From Salinicoccus roseus (GTDB lineage: Bacteria > Bacillota > Bacilli > Staphylococcales > Salinicoccaceae): a DNA stretch of 64,000 nt. The notes beneath the pieces were generated by a model, which did no database searches, was not told the origin of the DNA, and saw nothing but the letters and a program-made list of their open reading frames with translations. How positions within the stretch are numbered: position 1 is the stretch's first letter; the number at the start of each line of letters is the position of its first letter. This document shows, piece after piece, positions 1 through 13,721 of this stretch. Where the stretch lies: assembly GCF_003814515.1 (NCBI RefSeq), contig NZ_RKQJ01000003.1, forward strand, positions 62,001 through 126,000, given 5' to 3'. The position numbers and the translations under genes were made by a program.

Positions 1-4293
<4,293 letters not shown>

Positions 4294-4308
4294 TATAAAA
4301 ACTCCAAT

Positions 4309-4977
4309 TTATTTAATGATTGTCCTGAGTGCCTTCTTCGGACTGTCGTATATGACATTCCCCACGACGATGGTGCCGGCGTACTGTGACATCTCCGCGG
4401 CTTCCTCCCGTGAAGAGATCCCGCCGCCATAGATGATATGGGAGCGGCCGGCATTTTCGCGCACGGCATTCATGATCTCCGCATCCCCGTAGGTGCCACT
4501 GTATTCAATATATATATACTCTGTCTGATAGAGCTTGTCCATCATATTGATGTAGTGCGGAAGCATCTCGGGCGTCACATGCTTCCCTTCCGCCTTTTTG
4601 AATGCCTTGCATTCCGGATTCATGATGATGTACGGCAGGAGGGAAATCTCATCATAGTCGAGCAGGTGCCCATATTCCGCCAGTGCCTCGAGCATCAGCC
4701 CATGCTGCCACTTCATGTCTCCGGTGTTGAAGACCGCTGGTATGAAATAATGGTCGAATCCGGGTACAACCGCTTCCGTCGATGTCACTTCAAGCGCCAC
4801 CGGTACAGAGAAGCGCCGCACGCGCGCCATCAGGTTCAGCACGTTGTCCTCCGTGATGCCGTCCGTGCCGCCGATGATGACGGCGTCCGTATCCGACTCG
4901 CAGATCCGTGTCAGATCCTCGTCACTGATCTCCTTTGCAGGATCCAGCTTGAATACATGTTTGCAATCTTTAAGCAT
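4309..4977 (-). CDS. pcrB: heptaprenylglyceryl phosphate synthase
   Basis: A TIM-barrel prenyltransferase that joins heptaprenyl diphosphate to glycerol-1-phosphate in Firmicutes. The family motifs visible are KLDP near the N-terminus, the EYSGTYGD segment and a phosphate-binding GGGISS loop. I chose the ATG at 4977 (222 aa) because a GGGAG Shine-Dalgarno lies 8 bases before it; a longer frame from 4992 would place that ribosome binding site inside the coding region. It is the first gene of the pcrB-pcrA-ligA-camS operon. Confidence 0.93.
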   Translation of the reverse strand: MLKDCKHVFKLDPAKEISDEDLTRICESDTDAVIIGGTDGITEDNVLNLMARVRRFSVPVALEVTSTEAVVPGFDHYFIPAVFNTGDMKWQHGLMLEALAEYGHLLDYDEISLLPYIIMNPECKAFKKAEGKHVTPEMLPHYINMMDKLYQTEYIYIEYSGTYGDAEIMNAVRENAGRSHIIYGGGISSREEAAEMSQYAGTIVVGNVIYDSPKKALRTIIK

Positions 4978-5038
4978 ATATAAAACTCCCATCAGAATTC
5001 ATAAGGATATTATAGCATTTTTAGCATGCCGCTGTTTT

Positions 5039-5068
5039 ATTATATACGGGATTTTCGAAAGTCTTCAA
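5039..5068 (-). promoter_or_regulatory. candidate sigma-A promoter for pcrB operon
   Basis: On the minus strand TTGAAG (5068-5063) and TATAAT (5044-5039) are separated by 18 bases, about 60 bases upstream of the pcrB start. A second TATAAT lies nearer the gene but lacks a good -35 hexamer. Confidence 0.5.
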
Positions 5069-5071
5069 AAG

Positions 5072-5109
5072 CAAAAATGACCCGCCCGGCTGATGCCGGT
5101 CAGGTCATT
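5072..5109 (-). terminator. rho-independent terminator of the VanY-like gene
   Basis: A hairpin pairing ATGACC..CCGGC with GCCGG..GGTCAT is followed on the minus strand by a T-rich run. It begins immediately after the stop codon of the carboxypeptidase gene and separates it from pcrB. Confidence 0.8.
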
Positions 5110-5799
5110 CTAATCGATGCCCAGATATTCCTCAAGGGACAGTCCGCTTTCGTATATCGCTTCCGCTTCCTCTTCACCTACATACCTGAGATGCCAGGGT
5201 TCATACATGTATCCGGTAATATGCTCCTTGCCTTCAGGATAGCGGACGATGAACCCATATTCGTGGGCCACATCCTTCATCCATTCATATTCCGGCGTAT
5301 CACCGAACTCGACGGTCAGGTTGGAGGCACTGTCGGTGGAGCCGACATCGACGGTAAGTCCGGTCTGGTGCTCCGAGTGTCCGGGTCTTGCACTGTACTG
5401 GTCGGCCGCTTCCTGTCCATCACGGGCGACATAGTTGTTGTAGAGCTGCTCCTGATACTCGTAGGTCCTGAAATCGCTGACCAATACAAAGTCGAGGCCG
5501 CGTTCCGCTCCGTCGCGGAACATCTGCTGATAGGCCTCTATGACTTCCGGCTGGAGTCCGGGATTATAATCGACCGGCAGCGGAATCTCCTTGTTGACGA
5601 CCAGTATGTCATCGACATAGGTGACGCCATCAATGACCTCGATATCCGGGAGTGCCTCGAGCTCGCCCACTTCAGCTGTGGCATAGTCTTTTTCGAAGGT
5701 GTCGTGCGCCTGTGTCTCCGCTTCATCCAGGGTGATGCCGCACCCGGCCACAATAAGGACCAGCACAGGCAGCAGACCCGATTTCACACTTTTGTACAT
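5110..5799 (-). CDS. M15B D-alanyl-D-alanine carboxypeptidase lipoprotein (VanY/DacY-like)
   Basis: Predicted to trim the terminal D-Ala from peptidoglycan stem peptides outside the membrane. The N-terminus has a lipoprotein signal ending IVAGC with lipidated Cys20. The M15B zinc motifs are present: SEHQTGLTVDVG supplies the first His and Asp, and EPWHLRYVG the second catalytic segment. The 229-residue length suits a single catalytic domain plus a short acidic linker. It stands alone between pcrB and purB, with its own terminator. VanY is the family name; nothing here suggests glycopeptide resistance, since no vanH, vanA or vanX homologue is nearby. Confidence 0.88.
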   Translation of the reverse strand: MYKSVKSGLLPVLVLIVAGCGITLDEAETQAHDTFEKDYATAEVGELEALPDIEVIDGVTYVDDILVVNKEIPLPVDYNPGLQPEVIEAYQQMFRDGAERGLDFVLVSDFRTYEYQEQLYNNYVARDGQEAADQYSARPGHSEHQTGLTVDVGSTDSASNLTVEFGDTPEYEWMKDVAHEYGFIVRYPEGKEHITGYMYEPWHLRYVGEEEAEAIYESGLSLEEYLGID

Positions 5800-5871
5800 T
5801 GAACCGCTCCTTCAGCATTCGGTAGATTCATCTTATCACATTCCCGTCTGCTGTTTTAAGGATAAATGCAC

Positions 5872-7167
5872 CTATTCCAGTCCTGCCCTCTGGAAGATGA
5901 TGTCCACGCGCTTCAAGTGGTGGTTTTCATCGAAGCATTCCTCAAGCTCCTCTGGAGTCAGCAGTTCCCTGATGCGTGCATCATCCTGCACCAGTTCCCT
6001 GAACGGTACTTTAGTCTCCCATGATTCCATCGCCTTCGGCTGGACGAGGTCATATGCCTCTTCACGTACAAGCCCCTTGTCGATCAGCGTGAGCATGACG
6101 CGCTGGGAGTACACGAGGCCGAAAGTCTTGTCGATGTTCGCCTTCATGTTGTCCTCGAACACTGTGAGGTTTTTGATGATGTTCGTAAACCGGCTCAGCA
6201 TGTAGTCGAGTCCGATCGTCACATCCGGCAGCATGATCCGCTCGGCGGAAGAGTGTGAGATGTCCCGTTCATGCCAGAGCGGTACGTTTTCGTAGGCGGT
6301 TGTGATGTAGCCGCGGATGACGCGGGAGAGGCCCGTCACATTTTCACTGCCGATCGGATTGCGCTTATGCGGCATGGCACTGGAGCCCTTCTGCCCTTTG
6401 CCGAATGCCTCTTCCACTTCCCGCGTCTCGGTCTTCTGCAGTCCGCGCACTTCCACCGCAAACTTCTCGATCGATGTTGCAATCAGGCCGAGCGTCGCTA
6501 TGTAATAGGCATGGCGGTCACGCTGCAGTGTCTGTGTGGACACTTCTGCAGTATCGAGTCCGAGGTGTTCGCATACATAGGCCTCCACTTCCGGCGGGAT
6601 GTTCGCGAAGGTGCCGACCGCACCGCTCATCTTGCCGACCTCTATCTCCTTCCTGACATTCCTGAAACGCTCGAGATTGCGCTTCATCTCCATATACCAC
6701 AGCGCCATCTTGATGCCGAAGGTCGTCGGTTCCGCATGGACACCGTGCGTACGTCCCATCATCAATGTCGTCTTATGCTCCCTTGCCTTATCGCCGAGCA
6801 CTTCAATGAATTTCTCAAGATCTTCTTCAATCAGTGCATTCGCCTGCTTGATGAGATAGCTCTGGGCTGTATCCACGACATCGGTCGAAGTCAGGCCGTA
6901 ATGCACCCATTTCCTTTCTTCGCCGAGCGTCTCCGACACCTGGCGTGTAAATGCCACGACATCATGGCGCGTCTCCGCTTCGATCTCCTTGATGCGGTCC
7001 ACGTCGATCCGGGCATTCCTGCGGATTTCCTGCACTTCATCCTTTGGTATGTAACCGAGTTCCGCCCATGCTTCAGATGCGAGGATCTCCACTTCCAGCC
7101 ATGCTCTGAACCTATTTTCTTCCGTCCATATCTTTGACATTTCCTCACGGGAATAACGAGAAATCAT
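5872..7167 (-). CDS. purB: adenylosuccinate lyase
   Basis: Catalyses two fumarate-releasing steps: SAICAR to AICAR in IMP synthesis, and adenylosuccinate to AMP. The superfamily signature [10 protein letters not shown], with the catalytic serine in its flexible loop, is intact near residue 265, and TSTDVVDT and [10 protein letters not shown] are also present. The 431-residue length is normal. The gene stands apart from any pur operon here. Upstream lies a paired PurBox, so PurR/PRPP control is likely. Confidence 0.97.
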   Translation of the reverse strand: MISRYSREEMSKIWTEENRFRAWLEVEILASEAWAELGYIPKDEVQEIRRNARIDVDRIKEIEAETRHDVVAFTRQVSETLGEERKWVHYGLTSTDVVDTAQSYLIKQANALIEEDLEKFIEVLGDKAREHKTTLMMGRTHGVHAEPTTFGIKMALWYMEMKRNLERFRNVRKEIEVGKMSGAVGTFANIPPEVEAYVCEHLGLDTAEVSTQTLQRDRHAYYIATLGLIATSIEKFAVEVRGLQKTETREVEEAFGKGQKGSSAMPHKRNPIGSENVTGLSRVIRGYITTAYENVPLWHERDISHSSAERIMLPDVTIGLDYMLSRFTNIIKNLTVFEDNMKANIDKTFGLVYSQRVMLTLIDKGLVREEAYDLVQPKAMESWETKVPFRELVQDDARIRELLTPEELEECFDENHHLKRVDIIFQRAGLE

Positions 7168-7223
7168 GCATACACGCTCCTTAGTTTTATTTCCTCTCCA
7201 TTATAACAAAACATATCAAAAAA

Positions 7224-7257
7224 CGAACATTTTTTTGATATAAAATAAAAATGTTCG
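7224..7257. promoter_or_regulatory. paired PurBox, predicted PurR operator of purB
   Basis: CGAACAT at 7224-7230 is mirrored by ATGTTCG at 7251-7257, separated by 20 AT-rich bases. CGAAC inverted pairs of this spacing are the recognised PurR operator in Bacillus and staphylococci. The pair lies 57-90 bases upstream of the purB start, inside its promoter region. Confidence 0.8.
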
Positions 7258-7287
7258 AAAAAATAGACGGATAATTAATATATCCGT

Positions 7288-7482
7288 CTATTCTTCAATC
7301 TTTTTTCCTTCAAATACAATTTCCTGATGGTCGACGATGCGTCTGCCATCCTTCTCGATGAATACTGGGCGCTCCACGCGGCGGACCGGCTGATACCCTT
7401 CTTCCCGCATCCGCGCAAGGCATCCCTCCAGGGATTCCCCATCTTCCACTTTAAACTTTTTCTTTTTCGGCATCTTTATCAC
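7288..7482 (-). CDS. NETI-motif small protein (YebG-like)
   Basis: A 64-residue basic-then-acidic protein of unknown function, matching the NETI family found after UPF0316 genes and before purine genes in Firmicutes. The start is taken as GTG at 7482 because AGGAG lies about 9 bases upstream. The ATG at 7473 would leave an 18-base spacing. It overlaps the end of the UPF0316 gene by 32 bases, so the two are probably co-translated. No catalytic motif is evident. Confidence 0.75.
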   Translation of the reverse strand: MIKMPKKKKFKVEDGESLEGCLARMREEGYQPVRRVERPVFIEKDGRRIVDHQEIVFEGKKIEE

Positions 7483-8095
7483 TTTCCGATTCTCCTGCTT
7501 CGGAAATCTCCTCCAATACTTCTTCTACATTTTCAGGCTCATAGTTTCTGAGTCGCTTGCGTCTGACGCCCTTCGTCCAGAAACCGCCATTGATGTTCTT
7601 CGGCTCGTGCGTGATGATGAACGCCCGTTCATCAAGTTCCTTGATCGTTGCGATGAGCTTCCGTTCATATTTCCTCGGCGTAAGTATCTGCAGGGTCATC
7701 CGTTCACCGTCACGCCCATACTGATAGCCATGCGTGACACCGTAGCCCAAATCCCTGAGGTTCTTCGGAAGATCCTTGTCTATCTCCGATGTGATCACGT
7801 TGACGACCAGGTAGCCGAGGGCGAGCTTCTCCTCGATCTTCAGGCCGACGAGTATGCCGGCTCCGAAACCGAGGGCGTAGGCGACGACGTTCTGGAACTG
7901 GTCCAGGTTCTCGAGCACCAGGCCGAGACCGATGACATATACGAACGTTTCCAGAATGCTGAATATTGCTGCAGTATAACGGTATCCCTTGAGTGTAGAG
8001 ATGGTACGCAACGTCAGGAAACTCACATAGATGATGTTTATGACAAAGATGACCAGTACCATCAGCCACGGATTTTGTGATATGGCTGTTATCAT
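7451..8095 (-). CDS. UPF0316/DUF2179 membrane protein (YebE-like)
   Basis: A 214-residue protein with about three N-terminal membrane segments (roughly residues 10-85) followed by a soluble DUF2179 domain from about 100 to 190 and an acidic tail. The DUF2179 fold resembles small ligand-binding domains, but the function is unknown. It is paired with the NETI protein, as in Bacillus yebE-yebG, and sits between nadE and purB as in other staphylococci. Confidence 0.85.
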   Translation of the reverse strand: MITAISQNPWLMVLVIFVINIIYVSFLTLRTISTLKGYRYTAAIFSILETFVYVIGLGLVLENLDQFQNVVAYALGFGAGILVGLKIEEKLALGYLVVNVITSEIDKDLPKNLRDLGYGVTHGYQYGRDGERMTLQILTPRKYERKLIATIKELDERAFIITHEPKNINGGFWTKGVRRKRLRNYEPENVEEVLEEISEAGESESDKDAEKEKV

Positions 8096-8148
8096 TCTAT
8101 TCTACCTTTCTTTCTGCTTGAATATGCCTCTCCTGCCGACAGGCAGAG

Positions 8149-8994
8149 CTACTCCTCCTGCTTCTCTCCATAGGCAGGCTTGTTGTAGCGGTGGTAAGGG
8201 AGGTCCCGCTTGTGCTGGGTCTTCTTGAACCATCCGATGATGGTCTCATAGTCCTTATCCGAGACTTCCCGGCCTTCCAGGAAGTCGTCGATCGCCTTGT
8301 AGCTGACACCGAGCGCCTCTTCATCGCTGAGCATCGGCTTGTCATCCTCCAGGTCGGCCGTAGGGACCTTATTTGCCAGGTGCTCAGGGGCCTCCAGATA
8401 TTCGAGGAGCATCTTGCCCTGACGTTTGTTCAGGCCGAACAGCGGAACAAGGTCGGCTGCCCCATCGCCGAATTTCGTATAGAAGCCTGTGATGGCTTCG
8501 GCTGGATGGTCCGTTCCGAGCACGACACCATCGGACACGGCAGCCACTGCATAATGGGCTTTCATACGTTCACGGGCCTTTTCGTTGCCTTCCAGGAAGT
8601 CCGTCAGTTCATATCCGGCTTCCTTCAATGAAGCGATGCTCTGATCCACATTGGGCTGGATGTCGATCGTTGCGGAAACAGTCGGCTGGATGTATTCGAC
8701 CGCATCGATGGCATCCTGTTCGTCATTCTGCTTGCCGTACGGCAGACGCAGCGCATGGAATTCATAACCGCCACCCTCGACTTCCTCGTTCAGTTCATCG
8801 ACGGCCATCTGGGCGAGTTTCCCGAGCAGCGTCGAATCCTGTCCGCCCGAAATGCCGAGGACGAACGATTTGATGAATGTATAGTTCTTTACATAGTCCT
8901 TCATGAAATCGATGATCTCCCGCGTCTCCGTGGCAGGATCGATTTCCGGTTTTACATTGAATTGTTCAACAATCTCTTTCTGTAAAGGTCTCAT
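8149..8994 (-). CDS. nadE: ammonia-dependent NAD+ synthetase
   Basis: Amidates nicotinate adenine dinucleotide to NAD+, using ATP and ammonia. The PP-loop SGGQDST is at residues 49-55. The 281-residue length is that of the ammonia-dependent enzyme, with no glutaminase domain. It starts 7 bases after the pncB stop, so pncB-nadE is one transcript covering the first and last Preiss-Handler steps; nadD is not in this window. Confidence 0.96.
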   Translation of the reverse strand: MRPLQKEIVEQFNVKPEIDPATETREIIDFMKDYVKNYTFIKSFVLGISGGQDSTLLGKLAQMAVDELNEEVEGGGYEFHALRLPYGKQNDEQDAIDAVEYIQPTVSATIDIQPNVDQSIASLKEAGYELTDFLEGNEKARERMKAHYAVAAVSDGVVLGTDHPAEAITGFYTKFGDGAADLVPLFGLNKRQGKMLLEYLEAPEHLANKVPTADLEDDKPMLSDEEALGVSYKAIDDFLEGREVSDKDYETIIGWFKKTQHKRDLPYHRYNKPAYGEKQEE

Positions 8995-9001
8995 TTCTAC
9001 A

Positions 9002-10453
9002 TCACTCCAATGTTTTATTACTTGATTCCTCGATGAGGTCCTGTTTGATCTGCCATAGCTCCCTGGAGAGGTCGACCGGGTACTCCTCTGGATTGAGGAA
9101 CCGCTTGTACTCTTCCCAGAGCAGTCCGAGGCGTTCCTCGTGGCGGCGTTTTATCGTGTCGACACTCTCCGGCTCATACACGCACTCCCCATCTATGAAT
9201 ATGTCCTTCAAAAGCTCCACCGCCCTGTAGGAGCGGATGAGCTTCCTTTTCATCGTATGGATGGGGTGGAACATGAGCAGCGGCTCATCCTGCTTTATCT
9301 CTTCCCCAAAATGCGTAATGTATTCACCTTCAGACATCCCCGTATTTTTGTTGATGATCCGGTGGATGTTCTTTTTGCCGGGTGTCGTCACCTTTTCCGG
9401 GTTGCCTGAAATCTTTATCCTGTTCTCAAGCTCTCCTTCATCATTTTCGATGGCCACGAGCTTGTAGACGGCGCCGAGCGCCGGCTGGTCATAGGCTGTA
9501 ATCAATTTGGTGCCGATGCCCCAGCTGTCTACCTTTGCCCCCTGGGAGAGGAGCGACAGGATCGTCACTTCATCCAGGTCATTCGAGACGATGATCTTCA
9601 CATCATGGAAGCCCGCCTCATCCAGCATCTTCCGCGCCTCTTTGGAAAGGTATGCGATATCGCCGGAATCAAGTCGGATGCCGATGAAATTGATCTTGTC
9701 CCCATACTCTTTGGCCACCTTGATCGCGTTCGGCACGCCGGACTTCAGCGTATCGAAAGTGTCGACGAGGAAGACGCAGTCCTTATGCGACTCTGCATAG
9801 GCCTTGAAGGCATCGTAATCGTCGCCATACGCCTGGACCATGGCATGGGCATGTGTACCGCTTGCATTCAGGCCGAAGAGTTTCGCAGCCCGTACATTGC
9901 TTGTCCCGTCGAACCCGCCGATGATGGCAGCGCGGGCACCCCAGAGTGCCGCATCGAACTCATGCGCCCGGCGTGTGCCGAATTCCATCAGGATGCTGTC
10001 CGGCACGAGCTGCCGGATGCGGCTCGCCTTCGTTGCGATCAGCGTCTGGAAATTGACGATATTGAGGAGTGCGGTCTCGACGAGCTGGGCTTCGATGATC
10101 GGCGCCTCCACCTGGACAAGCGGCATATTGGCGAATACAAGCTCGCCTTCCTGTACGGCGCGCACCTTTCCGGTGAAGCGCAGATCCTTCAAATATGCCA
10201 GGAAGTCCTCCTCATATCCGATGGACCTCAAATACTCGATATCCGATTCCGTGAACCTCAGATTCTTGAGGAAATTGATGATGCGCTCGAGGCCGGCGAA
10301 TACCGCATAGCCATTATCGAACGGCATGCTCCTGAAATAAAGGTCGAACACGGCAGTCCGGTTCCCCAGCCCTTGTTCCAGGTAGGTCTTGCCCATATTG
10401 ATCTGATACAGATCCGTGTGCAGCATAAAACTGTCATCTTCAAATTGATACAT
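9002..10453 (-). CDS. pncB: nicotinate phosphoribosyltransferase
   Basis: Converts nicotinate and PRPP to nicotinate mononucleotide and pyrophosphate. The family motif FGTRRAH, the phospho-histidine region GTHAHA and the LDSGDI segment are present in order. The 483-residue length matches the long Gram-positive form. It is transcribed divergently from an MFS gene and just upstream of nadE. The pyrophosphate released here and in later steps can be removed by the ppaC product encoded at 12379. Confidence 0.95.
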   Translation of the reverse strand: MYQFEDDSFMLHTDLYQINMGKTYLEQGLGNRTAVFDLYFRSMPFDNGYAVFAGLERIINFLKNLRFTESDIEYLRSIGYEEDFLAYLKDLRFTGKVRAVQEGELVFANMPLVQVEAPIIEAQLVETALLNIVNFQTLIATKASRIRQLVPDSILMEFGTRRAHEFDAALWGARAAIIGGFDGTSNVRAAKLFGLNASGTHAHAMVQAYGDDYDAFKAYAESHKDCVFLVDTFDTLKSGVPNAIKVAKEYGDKINFIGIRLDSGDIAYLSKEARKMLDEAGFHDVKIIVSNDLDEVTILSLLSQGAKVDSWGIGTKLITAYDQPALGAVYKLVAIENDEGELENRIKISGNPEKVTTPGKKNIHRIINKNTGMSEGEYITHFGEEIKQDEPLLMFHPIHTMKRKLIRSYRAVELLKDIFIDGECVYEPESVDTIKRRHEERLGLLWEEYKRFLNPEEYPVDLSRELWQIKQDLIEESSNKTLE

Positions 10454-10548
10454 TTTCTACAGTCCCTCCATGAAGTGCTCCAAATCAGTTATAATCATTC
10501 TAACACAACCAAATTCCATACCAACATAAATATCATTGGAGGAATACC

Positions 10549-11727
10549 ATGAAATTTGCAAGTTTCAGGGCACGCTTCGTCATCCTCTCCCTGATCGTCT
10601 GCATATCCGGATTCTCGCAGGGCATGCTCCTCCCCCTCATCTCCTTCATCCTGGAGAACCGGGAAGTGCATGCCACTCTCAACGGACTGCATGCCTCAGG
10701 ACTCTACATAGGGGTGCTCGTGTCCGCCCTATTCATCGAAGCACCGCTCAGGAAATACGGCTTCAGGCCCATGATCATCGCCGGAGGGGTCATCGTCGGC
10801 ATATCCATGCTGCTGTTCCCGGTTCTGGAATCGATATGGATCTGGTTCCTGCTCCGCCTCCTCGTCGGAGTCGGCGACAATGTGCTCCATTTCAGTACAC
10901 AGACATGGCTGACCCAGAGCACCCCGCAGCACAAGCTCGGACGTGTCATCGCCTTCTATGGCCTGTTCTTCTCGTTCGGCTTCATGATCGGACCGAAGAT
11001 CAGCGAGCTCGTGGTCATCTGGGAACCGCTGCCCTTCGTCGTCTCGGGCGTACTCACCATGATGGGCTGGCCGCTCATCTTCCTGCTGAAGGGGGCTGAA
11101 GATGCGATGCCGGTCGATTCCGGCGCGCCCATCACGCTGTTCAATACCTTCAGGAATTTCAAGGCTGTGCTCGCAACGAGCTGGATCGCCTTCCTGTTCC
11201 CGATGCTGTTCGGCATCTTCGAGGCATCGCTCAACAGCAACTTCCCCGTCTTTGCAGTCAGGAATGGATTCACCATTTCCGACATCACCTGGATACTGCC
11301 TGCCTTCAGCTTCGGCGCCATACTCCTGCAGGTGCCGATCGGTGCGCTCGGGGACCGCGTCGGACGCAGCCGGCTCATCACCGTACTGCTCGTGCTCGGA
11401 GGTGTGACGTTCCTGTTCATGGAACTCTACAGCAGCTCCTTCGCCATGCTGGTGATGCTGTTCATACTCGCCGGCGTCTTCGTCGGCTCCATGTACTCCT
11501 TAGGCATCAGCTACATGACGGACATCACACCGAAGTCCAACCTTCCGGCGGGCAATTTGATGGCGGGTATCATGTTCAGCCTCGGCAGCATCGTCGGACC
11601 TGTCATCGGCGGGTACATCATCACCGCCTCGGGCGGGAACTACTACTTCATCTTCTTCACGATCGCCATCGCCATCATCACCCTGCTGAATATATCATTT
11701 ATGTATAGGCGCCGGGATGTGGCATAA
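10549..11727 (+). CDS. MFS transporter
   Basis: A 392-residue protein with twelve predicted membrane helices and the loop-2-like motif GDRVGRSR between helices in the C-terminal half. Start supported by GGAGG five bases before the ATG. It resembles drug/metabolite MFS carriers, but the sequence does not reveal the substrate. It lies head-to-head with pncB-nadE and 37 bases before the nicotinamidase gene, so transport of a pyridine compound is possible; this is inference from context only. Confidence 0.85.
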   Translation: MKFASFRARFVILSLIVCISGFSQGMLLPLISFILENREVHATLNGLHASGLYIGVLVSALFIEAPLRKYGFRPMIIAGGVIVGISMLLFPVLESIWIWFLLRLLVGVGDNVLHFSTQTWLTQSTPQHKLGRVIAFYGLFFSFGFMIGPKISELVVIWEPLPFVVSGVLTMMGWPLIFLLKGAEDAMPVDSGAPITLFNTFRNFKAVLATSWIAFLFPMLFGIFEASLNSNFPVFAVRNGFTISDITWILPAFSFGAILLQVPIGALGDRVGRSRLITVLLVLGGVTFLFMELYSSSFAMLVMLFILAGVFVGSMYSLGISYMTDITPKSNLPAGNLMAGIMFSLGSIVGPVIGGYIITASGGNYYFIFFTIAIAIITLLNISFMYRRRDVA

Positions 11728-11764
11728 TGGATATGAAAATAATGAAGCACAAGGAGGATTACAG

Positions 11765-12316
11765 ATGAACAATGCACTGCTCGTCATCGACTATTCATAT
11801 GATTTTGCAGCACCCGACGGTAAGTTGACCGCAGGAGAAGCCGCCCAGGCAATCGAGGCGGCCATCGTGGACAGGATCCGTGAGGCCCACGAAGCCTGTC
11901 AGCCGATATTCTTCATGATGGACCTTCATTTCGAACAGGACGACCTGCACCCCGAATCGAAGCTGTTTCCACCCCACAACATAGAAGGGACGGAGGGACG
12001 TGCACTCTATGGCAGGGTCCATGATGTCTACGAGGAAATCAAGGATGAACAGAATATCTTCTTCATCGACAAGCGCCGCTACAGCGCATTTGCCGGCACA
12101 CCCCTCAACCAGCTGCTCCAGGAGCGGAAGGTCGACACCGTGACGCTGACCGGTCTTGTGACCGACATATGCATCATGCACACCGCCGTGGACGCCTACA
12201 ACAACGGCTATGGCATCGTCGTCCCCGCCTCATGCGTCGCCTCCTTCAACCCGGCGGGACATGAGAGCGCACTCGATCATTTCAAAAATGCACTCGGTGC
12301 CACTGTAGAACCGTAG
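11765..12316 (+). CDS. pncA: nicotinamidase/isochorismatase-family cysteine hydrolase
   Basis: Predicted to deamidate nicotinamide to nicotinate, feeding pncB. The catalytic triad is visible: Asp9 in VIDY, Lys103 and Cys136 in VTDICIMHT. Asp53 and His55, with His71, could form the metal site of nicotinamidases. I take the ATG at 11765 because AAGGAGG stands 7 bases upstream; the open frame begins earlier but has no ribosome binding site there. The product is 183 residues, the normal length. Pyrazinamidase activity is expected in this family. Confidence 0.88.
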   Translation: MNNALLVIDYSYDFAAPDGKLTAGEAAQAIEAAIVDRIREAHEACQPIFFMMDLHFEQDDLHPESKLFPPHNIEGTEGRALYGRVHDVYEEIKDEQNIFFIDKRRYSAFAGTPLNQLLQERKVDTVTLTGLVTDICIMHTAVDAYNNGYGIVVPASCVASFNPAGHESALDHFKNALGATVEP

Positions 12317-12378
12317 AAGGATGCATACTACAATGATAAAATGGGAAGAGTAATAACATATCAAAAGGAGAATGAAAC

Positions 12379-13302
12379 ATGACCCAGACAAAAATTTTCG
12401 GACACCAGAACCCGGATACGGATACGATCACTTCCGCACTCGTCACTGCGGACATCGAGCAGCAGCTCGGCAATGACGCTGCAGCCCGGCGCCTTGGTGA
12501 AGTCAATCCTGAGACGCAGTATGCGCTCGACCACTTCGGTGTCGAAGCCCCGGCAATGCTCGAACCGCTCGAAGACGATGCACCGGTCATCCTGGTGGAC
12601 CACAATGAGTTCCAGCAGTCCGCAGAGAACATCGAGAATGCCGACATACTGAAAGTGTACGACCATCACCGCATATCCAACTTCCGTACGGAGTCCCCGC
12701 TCTACTATCGTGCAGAGCCCGTCGGCTGTACGGCGACGATCCTGAAGAAGATATATGCGGAAAACGACCTCACCATCTCCAGGGAGATGGCAGGACTCAT
12801 GCTTTCCGCAATCATCTCGGATACACTGCTGTTCAAATCACCGACTACGACTGAAGAGGACAGGAAAGCTGCCGAAGCATTGAAGGAGACCGCGGAAGTC
12901 GACCTCGAGGAATACGGCATCGAAATGCTGAAGGCCGGCGCGTCCACAAGCGACAAGTCTGCAGAGGCACTCATCACCGGTGATGCAAAGACATTCGAGA
13001 TGGGTGAGCGTTCTACCCGCATCGCCCAGGTCAACGTTGTGGATGTGGATGAAGTCTTCGAGCGCAAGGAAGAACTCGAATCTGCCATCAATGAACAGAT
13101 TGAGAAGGATGGCTACGATCTTTTCGTACTTGTAGTCACGGACATCCTGAACTCCAACTCCAGGGTCCTCGCACTCGGCGCCCACGCCAAATCCATCGAA
13201 AAGGCGTTCGATGTCGCCCTTGATGAGAATTCGGCGGTTCTTGAAGGTGTCGTATCACGCAAGAAGCAGGTAGTACCACAGATTACAAAAGCATTGTCAT
13301 AA
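12379..13302 (+). CDS. ppaC: manganese-dependent inorganic pyrophosphatase
   Basis: A family II pyrophosphatase that hydrolyses pyrophosphate and so pulls biosynthetic reactions forward. The DHH-family metal motifs HQNPDTD (near residue 9) and YDHHRISN are intact, and the C-terminal DHHA2 domain contains SRKKQVVPQ. The length of 307 residues is typical. A ribosome binding site AAGGAG precedes the ATG. Its place beside the NAD salvage genes parallels staphylococcal gene order. Confidence 0.96.
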   Translation: MTQTKIFGHQNPDTDTITSALVTADIEQQLGNDAAARRLGEVNPETQYALDHFGVEAPAMLEPLEDDAPVILVDHNEFQQSAENIENADILKVYDHHRISNFRTESPLYYRAEPVGCTATILKKIYAENDLTISREMAGLMLSAIISDTLLFKSPTTTEEDRKAAEALKETAEVDLEEYGIEMLKAGASTSDKSAEALITGDAKTFEMGERSTRIAQVNVVDVDEVFERKEELESAINEQIEKDGYDLFVLVVTDILNSNSRVLALGAHAKSIEKAFDVALDENSAVLEGVVSRKKQVVPQITKALS

Positions 13303-13314
13303 GGAGGCATCTAT

Positions 13315-13578
13315 ATGCTGAAGAAGGAAGATGGCAGACTTTATCTGGAAGAAGGACACGAAGTCGTTGCGGAACTCATCTACAACAATCATGAGGAGTA
13401 CTATGATGTGACCAGCACCTACACGAAGCCAAGCCACCGCAACAGGGGACTGGCAAAGGACCTGGTGGATGAAGTGGTTGAAATGGCACGTGAGGACGGC
13501 AAGAAGGTCCAGCCGACCTGCCCATACGTCTCCTACGCCATCCGCGACTCGAAGTATGACGACATAAAAATAAAATGA
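13315..13578 (+). CDS. small GNAT-fold N-acetyltransferase (NATD1-type)
   Basis: An 87-residue single-domain protein of the minimal GNAT family. The acetyl-CoA loop is seen as HRNRGLAKDLVDEV, and TCPYVSYAI follows as the typical last strand and helix. It starts 12 bases after ppaC with an AAGGAGG site, so it shares the ppaC transcript, which ends at the strong hairpin at 13584. Substrate unknown. Confidence 0.8.
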   Translation: MLKKEDGRLYLEEGHEVVAELIYNNHEEYYDVTSTYTKPSHRNRGLAKDLVDEVVEMAREDGKKVQPTCPYVSYAIRDSKYDDIKIK

Positions 13579-13583
13579 CATCA

Positions 13584-13620
13584 GAAAACCCCGCCACATT
13601 TCAGTGTGGCGGGGTTTTCC
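13584..13620. terminator. bidirectional rho-independent terminator
   Basis: A perfect 15-base stem, GAAAACCCCGCCACA paired with its complement around a 7-base loop, with A and T runs at both ends. It ends the rightward ppaC-GNAT transcript and could also stop transcription from the left-running genes beyond it. Confidence 0.9.
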
Positions 13621-13721
13621 TATGGAAGGCAATTCCAAAAATAGTTGAAAGAATGAAAAAATGGTATGAACAAATAATATCATCAGTTTTCTGAAAAATC
13701 AATATTATCAGCATACTTGAA

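Noticed and set aside
5110-5799. VanY-like gene plus VanZ gene as part of a glycopeptide resistance cluster
   Set aside because: The two genes are 31 kb apart and there is no vanH, vanA/B, vanX or vanRS. Both families are common in susceptible Firmicutes.
8096-8148. A short hairpin between nadE and the UPF0316 gene as a terminator
   Set aside because: The stem CTGCC/GGCAG lacks a T run on either strand, so termination is not supported.
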